Below, one piece after another: positions 1 to 8,202 of a stretch of 64,000 nucleotides of DNA. This stretch comes from CBDIHH01 sp965279095 (lineage in GTDB: Bacteria; Pseudomonadota; Alphaproteobacteria; Caulobacterales; Caulobacteraceae), in contig CBDIHH010000005.1 in NCBI GenBank assembly GCA_965279095.1, positions 614,119 to 678,118 of the forward strand, written 5' to 3'. The notes under the pieces were generated by a model. The model did no database searches, was not told the origin of the DNA, and saw only the letters and a list, made by a program, of their open reading frames with translations. The position numbers and the translations under genes are program-made. Numbering within the stretch: the stretch's first letter is position 1; each line of letters opens with the position of its first letter.

Positions 1-1761
1 GCCATAGAGGCTGTTGGCGCCGCCGTCCCCGGTGAGGGCGTCGTTGAATTGGGAGCCGCCGAGGTTCTCGATCTCGGTGAGCGTGTCGAGCCCGGCCGCG
101 CCGGTGTTCTGCTGGCCGGCGATGGCCAGGCTGACGGCCACCCCGCTGGCGGCGTCGAAATAGCTCGCCGTGTCGCTGCCGTCGCCGCCGATCAGGGTGT
201 CGTTGCCCAGCCCGCCGTCGAGATTGTCGTTGCCGGCGCGCCCGTTCAGAGCGTCGTCGCCGCCATAGCCGATCAGGTTGTTGGCCCCGGCCTCGCCGAA
301 GAAGACGTCGGCGAAATCCGTCCCGCCCAGCCCCTCGATGGCGATCAGGGTGTCGATCCCGGCCGCGCCCGTATCCTGCGGCCCGGCGATCGCGAGATCC
401 ACCGTCACCCCGGCACCGAGGCCGTAATACCCCGCCACGTCGTTGGCGCCCGCGCCCCCGTCCAGCGTGTCGTCTCCCGCCCCGCCGTAGAGCCCGTCGT
501 CTCCGCCCTCGCCGTAGAGGACATCGTTGCCGCTCAGACCGTTAAGGGTGTCGTCGCCATCGCCGCCGTGGATGGTGTCGTTCCCGCCGCCGGCGATACT
601 CAGCACGATGTCCTGGATGAACCCGCTGTCTCCTGGCGCCAGCGCCTGAGATGTCGGGAACGCTATCGTGGACAGGTCACCGCTGCCGATGATCTCATAT
701 GAGTTCACGCGGCCCTGTGACGTTCGTGCGGTGACTTCTCCCGTCAGCAGATTCTTCTCAACTAACCCCGAGGATAGGCCAGGGACCAAATTCGTGGCTT
801 CGGTATAGAAAACGACCCGCGTGCCATCTGCGGATAGGAGGGCCTGGCTGCTGGGGCCGGAACCAGGAACGCCGGCGACGGTCTTCGAGACGAGGGTGAC
901 TTCTCCTGTCACGAGGTCCTTTAGGTACACGGCTGACACCCCGTTGGCGTCCTCCGTCAGGGATATGGCGCTTGTGAAAACAGCCTTGGTCCCGTCAGCT
1001 GAATACGAAGCGTGATTTGCGCCCGAGACGAATGAATTTCCGTTAGCGTCGGAAGTTGTCAGGGAATATGTGCGGAGATTCAGATCGAATGTGTATATAT
1101 CGGTCGCGCCGTTCGTATCTGCGGGAATTAATCCAGTACTTCTTGCGAAGCTTATCTTATCGTTACTGATAAAACGAGTCGGCGTGTTTCCTGTAGAAGC
1201 AATTCCCACGCTAGATTTCAAATCGCCTGTAATCAGATTTTTTATGTATACAAGACCACTCGCAATGAAAGCCGCGCGGGTGCCATCGGCGGACAAGGCG
1301 GCCGCGAAGTACGAGTCGCTAAGTTGCCCCCCGTCCTGACCCGTGGAAATCCGAGTCAGCACGCCTGTCGTAAGATCCTTTAGATAGACATCCGAGGCTC
1401 CGTTCGTGTCACCGGGGATCAGGGGCGCGAAGGTATCGAATATGACCTTCGTGCCATCGGCCGAGATCTGTGGGTTGAAGGCCCCTGCCGAAATCTGTTT
1501 GCCAGCAAAGTCGACAGACACCTGTTGTATGGCCCCGGTGATCATGTCCTTGACGAAGACATCGGCGAAATTCGCGTCCCCCGGGGTAAGGTTCGAGGCA
1601 ATGCTTGAGAATGCGACGAACCGACCGTCGGCCGATATCCGAGGCGTGCTCGAGGAATTGTTCCCATAGACGCCGCTTGCAGATGTCGATGCGGCAGCAA
1701 ACCGGTTCTGCTCCGTCCCCGTCAGAGCTTCACCCGCGCTGGTACCAATAATGTCGGCCAT
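1..1761 (-). CDS. RTX-type calcium-binding repeat protein with N-terminal PD40/propeller repeats (3' end beyond window)
   Basis: The frame is open from ATG at 1761 through the window edge, giving 587 codons; GGGGGA lies just upstream of the ATG. Residues about 25-390 hold some seven repeats of the form ISADGxxVxF...DTNGxxDVYxKDLxTG, the TolB/PD40 beta-propeller pattern. From about residue 395 come GGxGxDxLxG nonapeptides (GGDGDDTLNG, GGAGDDTLDG, GGLGNDTLIG) typical of RTX calcium-binding rolls. RTX proteins are normally secreted by type I systems through a C-terminal signal, which would lie outside the window. There is no N-terminal signal peptide, as expected for that route. The propeller-coding part looks lower in GC than its neighbours. 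A CtrA-like box lies 64 bases upstream of the start. Confidence 0.88.
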   Translation of the reverse strand, partial: MADIIGTSAGEALTGTEQNRFAAASTSASGVYGNNSSSTPRISADGRFVAFSSIASNLTPGDANFADVFVKDMITGAIQQVSVDFAGKQISAGAFNPQISADGTKVIFDTFAPLIPGDTNGASDVYLKDLTTGVLTRISTGQDGGQLSDSYFAAALSADGTRAAFIASGLVYIKNLITGDLKSSVGIASTGNTPTRFISNDKISFARSTGLIPADTNGATDIYTFDLNLRTYSLTTSDANGNSFVSGANHASYSADGTKAVFTSAISLTEDANGVSAVYLKDLVTGEVTLVSKTVAGVPGSGPSSQALLSADGTRVVFYTEATNLVPGLSSGLVEKNLLTGEVTARTSQGRVNSYEIIGSGDLSTIAFPTSQALAPGDSGFIQDIVLSIAGGGNDTIHGGDGDDTLNGLSGNDVLYGEGGDDGLYGGAGDDTLDGGAGANDVAGYYGLGAGVTVDLAIAGPQDTGAAGIDTLIAIEGLGGTDFADVFFGEAGANNLIGYGGDDALNGRAGNDNLDGGLGNDTLIGGDGSDTASYFDAASGVAVSLAIAGQQNTGAAGLDTLTEIENLGGSQFNDALTGDGGANSLYG

Positions 1762-1824
1762 CGATATTCCCCCAAACACGCACCTTCAGGTGTAGAGGCG
1801 CGGTTAAGGCAAAGCTAGTAGAAT

Positions 1825-1840
1825 GTTAACGGCTCGTTAG
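1825..1840 (-). promoter_or_regulatory. CtrA-like box upstream of the RTX gene
   Basis: Read on the minus strand the site is CTAA-CGAGCCG-TTAAC, one base off the CtrA consensus TTAA-N7-TTAAC. It sits 64 bases before the RTX gene ATG, a distance that would place it near the -35 of a promoter. Binding is inferred from the motif only. Confidence 0.5.
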
Positions 1841-2102
1841 TATTCTGTAGCCGCTGAGCAGTTGCGGTCTAGCAACCTGCCTCTCGCCTGTAGATTTCTC
1901 CTGTCAGGCGAAAATACCGGCAGAGGACAAAGCTGCATAGCGGAGGGGGAGGCAGCGCCCCGCCGAGGAGCGCGGTGCCAGAGGGGGCGTAGGGCAGAGT
2001 TCCCCGCACGCCCCATTCACCACTACGCGATCGCCCTTCCCCGCAAGCAGGGAAGGATTACATCTCTCCCCGCCCCAACTCTCCCGAAAACACCGAGCCG
2101 TC

Positions 2103-2236
2103 AACCTCATGCTGGAAGGGTCTTTCCGCCGGTCGATCCACTCAAGGCCGCGCCCCAGGCGCGCCGCGGAGCGGGAGGCCGTTCGGCCTCGCCTTGAGTG
2201 GATCGTCCGGCGGAAAGCATGCTCCGCCATGAGGTT
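2103..2236. repeat. Long inverted repeat with nested hairpins (REPIN-like), element 1
   Basis: The 26-base arms 2123-2148 and 2191-2216 are reverse complements with one mismatch, and AACCTCATG/CATGAGGTT extends the pairing at 2103-2111 and 2228-2236. Inside the arms lie two small perfect hairpins, CGCGCC-cca-GGCGCG and GAGGCC-gttc-GGCCTC. The same architecture recurs at 6188, 11387 and 12014 with different sequences. Confidence 0.75.
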
Positions 2237-2282
2237 CGAAGGCGGACCCTGCGAGCTATAAGGGAAACGCGGGAAGTGGAGT

Positions 2283-2705
2283 TTAGAGGGTAACATCTCC
2301 AAGCAGGACGAGTTGCCCACCCGAGCGCCGGAACTCTGTGGGTGACATTGTTCGCTCGACGCGGGCGTCCGATCCGCAGCATGGGCAGGTATAGACCGCC
2401 TCCGGAGGTACATACGCTGCTTGGAAATCTTTGAAGCTGGAGCTCTTCGGCTTTTTCGAGTGGTTCTCGTAACGAGCGACCCTGATCCAACTCATTTGGT
2501 GCTCAAGCTCTTGGCTGATCCGTTGTGCGAACTGGGTATGCGCACCATCGTAACCAGAACGAAGCTCGCAGCTTGTGGCCTCACCTAAGGCCAGCATACC
2601 AGTGTCTGTTGCGGTCGCCGCGACGAGGCCCATAGTCACCATGTCGGTATCGCCTGAGAACACGAAGGTGGGGAACGCTCTGGCGCACCTAGTGCAACGC
2701 AGCAT
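2283..2705 (-). CDS. Small zinc-ribbon protein of unknown function
   Basis: This 140-residue protein opens with a CTRC pair and closes with CPCCG, two CxxC-type knuckles that could bind one zinc. The middle is hydrophilic, and I recognise no catalytic motif. The ATG at 2705 has GGTCGAGGG upstream; a GTG at 2732 would add nine residues but leaves almost no room after thiG. It follows thiG on the same strand by 36 bases, yet nothing ties it to thiamine synthesis. Its less biased codon use and the repeat-rich flank suggest a later insertion. It may be regulatory or nucleic-acid binding, but that is a guess. Confidence 0.6.
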   Translation of the reverse strand: MLRCTRCARAFPTFVFSGDTDMVTMGLVAATATDTGMLALGEATSCELRSGYDGAHTQFAQRISQELEHQMSWIRVARYENHSKKPKSSSFKDFQAAYVPPEAVYTCPCCGSDARVERTMSPTEFRRSGGQLVLLGDVTL

Positions 2706-2741
2706 CTGCACATCGCCCTCGACCCGTCTCACGGCCCGCGC

Positions 2742-3563
2742 TCAGATCAGCCCCGCCATCGGCGAGCTGGGGTCGGCGTACAGCTTCTTCGGCATGCGCC
2801 CCGCCAGATACCCCTCCCGGCCGGCGATGACCGCGTGCTTCATGGCCCGGGCCATGCGGATCGGGTCCTGCGCCCCAGCGATGGCGGTGTTCATCAGCAC
2901 CGCGTCGCAGCCCAGCTCCATGGCCAGCACCGCGTCCGACGGCGTGCCCACCCCGGCGTCGACCAGCACGGGCACGGTCGCCTGCTCGATGATCAGGCGG
3001 ATGTTGACGCGGTTCTGGATGCCGAGGCCCGAGCCGATGGGGGCGGCGGCGGGCATGATGGCGGCGGCGCCGGCGTCTTCCAGCTTCTTGGCGTAGACCA
3101 CGTCGTCGGTGCAGTAGACCATCACCGAGAATCCGTCGGCCACCAGCAGCTTCAGGGCCCGCAGGGTCTCCTCCATGTCGGGGTATAGGTGCGGGGTGTT
3201 GGACAGCACCTCCAGCTTGACCAGGTCCCAGCCGCCGGCCTCTCTGGCTAAGCGAAGCGTGCGGACGGCATCTTCGCCGGTGAAACAACCGGCGGTGTTG
3301 GGCAGGTAGGTGAAGCGGTCGGGCTTCACGAAGTCGGCCAGCATGGGCTGGGTGGGGTCGGACAGGTTCACCCGGCGCAGGGCCACGGTGACGATCTGCG
3401 CCCCCGCCGCCTCGGCCGCCGCGGCGTTCTGGGCGTAGTCCTTGTACTTTCCTGTCCCCACGATCAGCCGCGAGGTGAAGGTGCGGCCGGCCACCGTCCA
3501 GGGGTCGTCTTGCAAAATGTCGTGGGGGATACTCGCGGGCGCGTTCAACTCAGCCGCCTCCAA
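2742..3563 (-). CDS. thiG: Thiazole synthase ThiG
   Basis: ThiG is a TIM-barrel enzyme that condenses 1-deoxyxylulose 5-phosphate, dehydroglycine and ThiS thiocarboxylate into the thiazole phosphate of thiamine. The 273 residues match family length. The Schiff-base lysine is K116 in DLVKLEVL, and the phosphate-binding loops AAAPIGSG and VDAGVGTPSD are present. The ATG at 3563 overlaps the end of thiS by 14 bases, so the two are probably translationally coupled. The N-terminus carries about 20 extra residues before the usual barrel start. I saw no TPP riboswitch upstream of the pair. Confidence 0.96.
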   Translation of the reverse strand: MEAAELNAPASIPHDILQDDPWTVAGRTFTSRLIVGTGKYKDYAQNAAAAEAAGAQIVTVALRRVNLSDPTQPMLADFVKPDRFTYLPNTAGCFTGEDAVRTLRLAREAGGWDLVKLEVLSNTPHLYPDMEETLRALKLLVADGFSVMVYCTDDVVYAKKLEDAGAAAIMPAAAPIGSGLGIQNRVNIRLIIEQATVPVLVDAGVGTPSDAVLAMELGCDAVLMNTAIAGAQDPIRMARAMKHAVIAGREGYLAGRMPKKLYADPSSPMAGLI

Positions 3564-3750
3564 TGAAATGCACGATCTCGATACGGTCGTCGTCGGCCAC
3601 CGGGGTGGCGGCGTAGGTGGAGCGGGGCACGATCTGCAGGTTGCGCTCGACGGCCACCTTGCGGGCGTCGAGGCCCAGGGCGGCGACCAGGGCGGCGACG
3701 TCGTCGACCGCGTCCAGGATCCTCTGTTCGCCGTTCAGCCAGATACGCAC
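3550..3750 (-). CDS. thiS: Sulfur carrier protein ThiS
   Basis: This 66-residue beta-grasp protein ends in FIGGG; the terminal Gly-Gly is adenylated and converted to the thiocarboxylate that donates sulfur to ThiG. The N-terminal MRIWLNGE strand and central LVAALGLDARKVAVERN helix fit the family. Translation starts at GTG, with GGAGAGA eight bases upstream. It is first in a thiS-thiG pair that diverges from aroQ. Confidence 0.94.
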   Translation of the reverse strand: MRIWLNGEQRILDAVDDVAALVAALGLDARKVAVERNLQIVPRSTYAATPVADDDRIEIVHFIGGG

Positions 3751-3831
3751 GCCGCTCTCTCCATGACACCCGCGCTTGTGACCCCTCGCCTGCGACGATA
3801 CAAGTCGGGCGGAATCGACGGCGGGGCCCAG

Positions 3832-4287
3832 ATGCCGAATCCGATCTACGTGCTCAACGGGCCAAATCTCAACCTGTTAGGCAGCCGCGAGCCGCATATA
3901 TACGGCTCGACCACCTTGGCGGACATAGAGAAACGCTGCGCGACCCGCGCCGCGGCGAGCGGCCACGCCATCGTGTTCCGCCAGACCAACGCCGAGGGCC
4001 AGCTGATCGACTGGGTGCAGGAGGCGGGGCGCGAGGCCTGCGCCATCGTCATCAACCCGGCCGGCTACGGACACACCTCCATCGCCCTGCTCGACGCCCT
4101 CAAGGCGGTGGCGATCCCCGTGGTGGAGTGCCATCTGTCGCACATCGCCCAGCGCGAGGACTTTCGGCGCGAAACCTATGTGTCCCTGGCCGCCAAGGGG
4201 ATCATCAGCGGTTTCGGCGCCCTGGGATATGAACTTGCCATCGAGGCCGCCGCCAGCCTGGCCGGCGCGGCTCCGGGCGCAGCGTAG
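3832..4287 (+). CDS. aroQ: Type II 3-dehydroquinate dehydratase
   Basis: AroQ catalyses the third shikimate-pathway step, dehydration of 3-dehydroquinate. At 151 residues it matches the small dodecameric type II class. Visible motifs are NGPNLNLLGSREP with the catalytic Tyr in IYGS, QTNAEGQLIDW, NPAGYGHTSIALLDAL and VECHLSHIAQREDFR. The segment NPAGYGHTS differs slightly from the common NPGAYTHTS. ATG 3832 is chosen because it leads directly into the conserved MPNPIYVLNGPN; the frame is open upstream but without family similarity. accB and accC follow, as in many alphaproteobacteria. Confidence 0.95.
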   Translation: MPNPIYVLNGPNLNLLGSREPHIYGSTTLADIEKRCATRAAASGHAIVFRQTNAEGQLIDWVQEAGREACAIVINPAGYGHTSIALLDALKAVAIPVVECHLSHIAQREDFRRETYVSLAAKGIISGFGALGYELAIEAAASLAGAAPGAA

Positions 4288-4306
4288 CAAGCAAGGCTTA
4301 AGCTCC

Positions 4307-4819
4307 ATGGACGAAACCCCCAAGGGCCCCTCGGCGGCCACCGCCGGCGATCCGATCGACACCCGACTGGTCCGCCGCCTGGCGGCCATCCTCAGGGACA
4401 CCGATCTCACCGAGATCCAGGTGGAGCGGGGCGACCTGAAGATCCGCGTGGCCCGCGAGCCCGCCGCCGTGGCCGGCCAGACGCACTACGCGCCCGCGCC
4501 CATGCAGATGCAGGCCGCGCCGGTGTCGATGCCGTCCGACCCGGGCGCGCCTCCCGCCGCCACGCCGCCCCCCGCCGAGCCGAAGGGCGAGCCGGTGAAG
4601 TCGCCGATGGTCGGCACCGTCTACCTGCAGTCGAGCCCGGGATCGGAGCCCTTCGTGCGGGCCGGGTCCAGGGTCAGCGCCGGCCAGACCCTGCTGATCA
4701 TCGAGGCCATGAAGACCATGAACCCCATCGCCGCCCCCCGCGACGGCGTGGTGCTCGAGGTTCTCGTCGAGGACGGCCAGCCGGTCGAATTCGGCGAGCC
4801 CCTGGTCGTCCTCGAGTAG
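4307..4819 (+). CDS. accB: Biotin carboxyl carrier protein of acetyl-CoA carboxylase
   Basis: AccB carries the biotin that shuttles carboxyl groups between biotin carboxylase and carboxyltransferase in malonyl-CoA synthesis. It has 170 residues: a short N-terminal helix region, an Ala/Pro-rich linker (about 52-95) and a biotinyl domain from about 96. The biotinylated lysine is K136 in EAMKTM. ATG 4307 lies 19 bases after aroQ, and accC starts five bases after the stop, so accB-accC form an operon. Confidence 0.96.
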   Translation: MDETPKGPSAATAGDPIDTRLVRRLAAILRDTDLTEIQVERGDLKIRVAREPAAVAGQTHYAPAPMQMQAAPVSMPSDPGAPPAATPPPAEPKGEPVKSPMVGTVYLQSSPGSEPFVRAGSRVSAGQTLLIIEAMKTMNPIAAPRDGVVLEVLVEDGQPVEFGEPLVVLE

Positions 4820-4824
4820 CCGCG

Positions 4825-6168
<1,344 letters not shown>

Positions 6169-6187
6169 AGGCGGTGGCGTGCGGTGC

Positions 6188-6300
6188 TGCGTCCTTCGAC
6201 ACGGCGGCTGCGCCGCCGGCTCAGGATGACGCGCCTTTGTGGGCTCCCCGAACCTTCGTCATCCTGAGCCGGCCGCAACGCGGCCGAGTCGAAGGACGCA
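6188..6300. repeat. Long inverted repeat with nested hairpins (REPIN-like), element 2
   Basis: Two 43-base arms (6188-6230 and 6258-6300) face each other. The outer 13 and inner 12 bases of each arm match perfectly (TGCGTCCTTCGAC and GCTCAGGATGAC). Between those blocks each arm has its own 17-base hairpin: CGGCGG-ctgcg-CCGCCG on the left and CGGCCGC-aac-GCGGCCG on the right. It fills the gap between accC and aat. The TCCTTCGAC...TCAGGATGAC theme is familiar from intergenic repeats of other alphaproteobacteria. Confidence 0.8.
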
Positions 6301-6331
6301 CGGCGCCTCTTGGCGGTAGGGTCGGCGCCGG

Positions 6332-6988
6332 ATGAACCCGAACGCCTTCACGCCTGAGGACCTGCTCGCCTGTTATCAGCGCGGGGTGTTTCCCATGGCC
6401 GATGCGCGCGATGACGAGCGCATCTACCTGATCGATCCCGACCAGCGCGGCGTGCTGCCCCTGGACGCGGTGCACATCCCCCGCCGCCTGGGCCGCACCG
6501 TCCGCGGCGAGCCGTTCCAGGTGCGGATCGACACCGCCTTCGACGCCGTGGTCGAGGCCTGCGCGGCGCCGGGCAAGGGGCGGCCCGAGACCTGGATCAA
6601 CCGGCCGATCCAGGGCCTCTACCGAGCCCTGTTCACCCGGGGACAGGCCCACACGGTGGAATGCTGGAGCGAGGGCCGACTGGTCGGCGGGCTCTACGGC
6701 GTCAGCATCGGCGCCGCCTTCTTCGGCGAGAGCATGTTCTCGCGCCATCGCGACGCCAGCAAGGTCGCCCTGGTCCACCTGGTCGCCCGGCTCAAGACCG
6801 GCGGCTACCACCTGCTCGACACCCAATTCCTCACCGAGCACCTGGCGCAGTTCGGGGCGATGGACGTCCCCAAGGCGGAATACCACCGGCGGCTGGCAGG
6901 GGCCCTGGCGCGGGAGGGGGATTTCTACCGGATGCCGGCCTATGCCGGCGGTCAGACGGTCCTGCAGGCGATCAGCCAGACGTCATAG
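6332..6988 (+). CDS. aat: Leucyl/phenylalanyl-tRNA-protein transferase
   Basis: Aat adds Leu or Phe from aminoacyl-tRNA to proteins with N-terminal Arg or Lys, marking them for ClpS/ClpAP in the N-end rule pathway. The 218 residues show the family pattern: LLACYQRGVFPMAD near the start, WINRPIQGLYRALF, then VGGLYGVSIGAAFFGESMFS and DASKVALVHL. The ATG at 6332 begins the recognisable protein. Its last 37 bases overlap the end of the convergent DUF2155 gene. Confidence 0.95.
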   Translation: MNPNAFTPEDLLACYQRGVFPMADARDDERIYLIDPDQRGVLPLDAVHIPRRLGRTVRGEPFQVRIDTAFDAVVEACAAPGKGRPETWINRPIQGLYRALFTRGQAHTVECWSEGRLVGGLYGVSIGAAFFGESMFSRHRDASKVALVHLVARLKTGGYHLLDTQFLTEHLAQFGAMDVPKAEYHRRLAGALAREGDFYRMPAYAGGQTVLQAISQTS

Positions 6989-7596
6989 ACCGGGTGCTCG
7001 AAGGCGTGCGCGGCCGGCGCCTCGGCGAACATCCAGCCGCGATAGACCAGCTTGGCGGCCGGGGGCGTGCGGCCGGGCCCGACCTTCGGCTCCGAGAAGA
7101 TCTCCATATGGGCGGCGGCGCCCCTCTGGGTCTCGTCGTCGGCGGGGTCCTCGCAGGCGCGCACGGTGAAGACCAGGTCCTTCCAGCGCACGGGCTTGTT
7201 GACCGTGACCGGAAACCGCACCGTCTGGGCGGTGACCTTGTCCAGGGCCTGGACGATGGCCTCGCCGCGGCGGGGCCGCTTCATCGGCGTGGGGGTCTTC
7301 TCGGGCAGCGGCGTGGTGGCGGCGGGCTTCTCCTTGACCGCCTTCACGTCGGCGATGGTGGTGGAGGGCTTATCGACGGGCAGCGCGAGGCCGCCGACGG
7401 CGCCGCCGGACGCGCCCGGGGGCGGCTCCTCGGACTGCGGAAGGGCGCCGGGCGGTTGATCGACAGCCGGCGGCGGCGCCAGGGTCGGAGGCGGAGCGGC
7501 GGGCGCGGGGCCGGCGGGCTGGGCCTGGGACCATCCCCCCAGGCAGGCGGCCAGGAGCAGGCCGAAGGCGATGACCGTGGGGCGGGCGGGCCGCAT
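6952..7596 (-). CDS. DUF2155 family exported protein
   Basis: This protein of 214 residues has a signal peptide (about 1-27) and a long Pro/Ala-rich linker. Its conserved C-terminal half includes VRFPVTVNKPVRWKDLVF, VRACEDPADDETQ, the YRGWMFAE segment and terminal HPVYDVWLIAC. This is the DUF2155 pattern found next to NDUFA12 genes in Caulobacterales and relatives; its biochemical role is unknown. ATG 7596 lies five bases after the NDUFA12 stop, so the two are an operon. The 3' end overlaps aat by 37 bases. Confidence 0.87.
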   Translation of the reverse strand: MRPARPTVIAFGLLLAACLGGWSQAQPAGPAPAAPPPTLAPPPAVDQPPGALPQSEEPPPGASGGAVGGLALPVDKPSTTIADVKAVKEKPAATTPLPEKTPTPMKRPRRGEAIVQALDKVTAQTVRFPVTVNKPVRWKDLVFTVRACEDPADDETQRGAAAHMEIFSEPKVGPGRTPPAAKLVYRGWMFAEAPAAHAFEHPVYDVWLIACRTV

Positions 7597-7601
7597 CGGC
7601 C

Positions 7602-7997
7602 CTACTCCGGCCGCCACGCCTGGTAGTCGCCGGTCGCCGACGCGCGCTCGCCGCCGCGGGCGATGGACCCCTTGGGGCGGTAGGCGTGGACGGTGCCGGT
7701 CAGGTTCGGCACATGGTCCAGCTCCCACGCTTGACGATGCAGCGGGGCCACCGTCGGCGGCTCGTCGAAGGTGTAGTGCATCCAGCCGTGCCAGTCGGGC
7801 GGGATCTTGGAGGCCTCGGCATAGCCCTTGTAGATCACCCAGCGGCGCCGGCGGTCGTCATAGCTGTCGCTGTTGTCGCGCGCCTCGTAGTAGCGATTGC
7901 CCATCTCGTCCTCGCCGACGAGGACTCCCTTGGTGGCGATCTTGAAGCGCGCCCCGAGGGTGGCGCCGTTCCACCAGGTGAAGATTGCCTTGAGCAC
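7602..7997 (-). CDS. NADH:ubiquinone oxidoreductase 17.2 kDa (NDUFA12-type) subunit
   Basis: A 131-residue accessory subunit of respiratory complex I, shared by alphaproteobacteria and mitochondria. Diagnostic segments are TWWNGATLGARFKI, DEMGNRYYEAR, RRRRWVIYKGYAEASKIPPDW and HGWMHYTFDEPP. It probably acts at the membrane-facing periphery of complex I, whose main nuo operon is not here. It starts at GTG 7997; no better start is visible. DUF2155 follows directly. Confidence 0.93.
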   Translation of the reverse strand: MLKAIFTWWNGATLGARFKIATKGVLVGEDEMGNRYYEARDNSDSYDDRRRRWVIYKGYAEASKIPPDWHGWMHYTFDEPPTVAPLHRQAWELDHVPNLTGTVHAYRPKGSIARGGERASATGDYQAWRPE

Positions 7998-8202
7998 TGG
8001 GACAGCCGCCTGTGACGAGGGCCGCGGACTGCGGCGCGCGCGGACTATAGGGGCGACGCCCGCGGGCGTCCATACGATGCGGAACGGTCCTTTCGACCGC
8101 CATATGTTGTGGATGGAAGGGCCGCAACCCCAACATCTATTTGCCGACCGGCGTTCGACCCCCTAGCCTTGACGCTCGCGCGGTCGCTTTGGGAGTCGGA
8201 TC

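Larger units (their letters stand above)
1762..2282. other. 521-base gap without a convincing gene
   Basis: Open frames here are arginine- and proline-rich, lack ribosome binding sites and run across an inverted repeat, so I call no gene. The stretch holds the RTX gene promoter region (about 1762-1850), a GC-rich segment of the low-complexity kind common between alphaproteobacterial genes (about 1940-2095), and a large cruciform element (2103-2236). Confidence 0.7.

Noticed and set aside
1862..2197. 111-codon frame in the gap after the RTX gene
   Set aside because: It has no ribosome binding site, is Arg/Pro-rich and crosses the cruciform repeat.
3751..3831. TPP riboswitch before thiS
   Set aside because: The thiS-aroQ gap is only 81 bases and lacks the conserved CTGAGA core.
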